A DNA stretch of 20,575 nucleotides from a virus: positions 1 to 20,575 of IMG/VR virus record IMGVR_UViG_3300042305_001538, one strand, 5' to 3'. Below, in pieces: positions 20,405-20,575 of this stretch (the first letter of the stretch is position 1; every line of letters starts with the position of its first letter). The notes beneath the pieces are model-generated. The model was not told the DNA's origin, did not search any database, and saw only the letters and a program-made list of their open reading frames with translations. A program made the position numbers and the translations under genes.

Positions 20405-20575
20405 AGAAGGTTATTGAGGTTAAAAGCCCTTTTGTAAATTGCATTGTAAAGGGTGTAGCACCATTACCAGACATAGCGCAAACAGATGTTGTAAGGGTAT
20501 TAGCAGGGGTTAAAAATAAACTAAACAAATCATTATTTGCGGATAATAGTTGCTCGGTAACATTTAACGAACTAA
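20403..20575 (-). CDS. Virion protein, C-terminal end only (runs off right edge)
   Basis: Only the last 57 codons or so are in the window. The open frame on the minus strand contains TEQLLSANNDLFSLFLTPAN and a final FTKGLLTSITF before TAA. It is beta-type in composition and resembles neighbouring virion proteins more than any enzyme. Its stop codon overlaps the AATAAATA box of the fibre gene. The start and the full length lie to the right of base 20575. Confidence 0.55.
   Translation of the reverse strand, partial: SSLNVTEQLLSANNDLFSLFLTPANTLTTSVCAMSGNGATPFTMQFTKGLLTSITF

Noticed and set aside
1-20575. CRISPR array, tRNA gene or integrase/attachment site
   Set aside because: I saw no regularly spaced direct repeats, no cloverleaf with a CCA-type end and no recombinase gene in the window.

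Overview
The window reads as part of a large, AT-rich, T4-like tailed phage (contractile-tail type). The strongest markers are a gp20-type portal protein, a gp15-like tail sheath stabiliser, a gp62-like clamp-loader subunit, a phage GroES-like co-chaperonin, ThyX, dCMP deaminase and a set of TATAAATA late-promoter-like motifs. Genes are densely packed, often with 4-nt ATGA overlaps, and Shine-Dalgarno sequences are almost absent. The host cannot be named from this. AT-rich DNA, SD-poor starts and the fibre-type domains would fit an aquatic host that initiates without SD (for example Bacteroidetes or cyanobacteria), but that is inference.

Layout. 1-3457 (minus): portal, then three small beta-rich or low-complexity virion proteins and the start of a fourth that runs off the left edge. 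3513-4934 (plus): a coiled-coil protein, ThyX and three very small proteins, separated from the next block by a hairpin. 4931-6464 (minus): a beta-rich protein, the gp15-like protein and a helical protein. 6496-11495 (minus): an early/middle-type block with a zinc-peptidase-like protein, a nucleotide-sugar reductase-like SDR, a GMP reductase/IMPDH family enzyme, a metallophosphoesterase and several conserved phage proteins of unknown function. 11547-12696 (plus): an AbrB-like protein, a membrane peptide and dCMP deaminase. 12668-16180 (minus): two candidate internal head proteins, small late proteins, GroES-like, gp62-like and a frameshifted GIY-YIG homing endonuclease. 16189-18890 (minus): queC, a stand-alone class II glutamine amidotransferase, a family-2-like glycosyltransferase and a DUF366 protein in one tight operon. 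18923-20575 (minus): a 488-aa fibre-like protein and the end of another virion gene.

How the genes work together. ThyX, dCMP deaminase and the GMP reductase-like enzyme point to phage control of dTMP, dUMP and purine pools. The most interesting unit is 16189-18890. QueC makes preQ0, and a class II amidotransferase is the domain that, fused to QueC, makes archaeosine-type G+ in Crenarchaeota. Here the two are separate overlapping genes in an operon with a DUF366 protein and a glycosyltransferase, suggesting a 7-deazaguanine DNA modification pathway whose transglycosylase (DpdA) would lie outside the window.

A second theme is expression. At eight gene starts, most of them virion genes, a TATAAATA-like box lies only 5-8 nt before the start codon, and at six of these the TAA inside the box is the stop codon of the upstream gene. 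If these boxes are late promoters as in T4, the mRNAs would be leaderless or nearly so. Two late proteins at 12668-13694 share an N-terminal F...GQ(L/F)LTE motif that looks like a T4-type capsid-targeting peptide with an LxE cleavage site.
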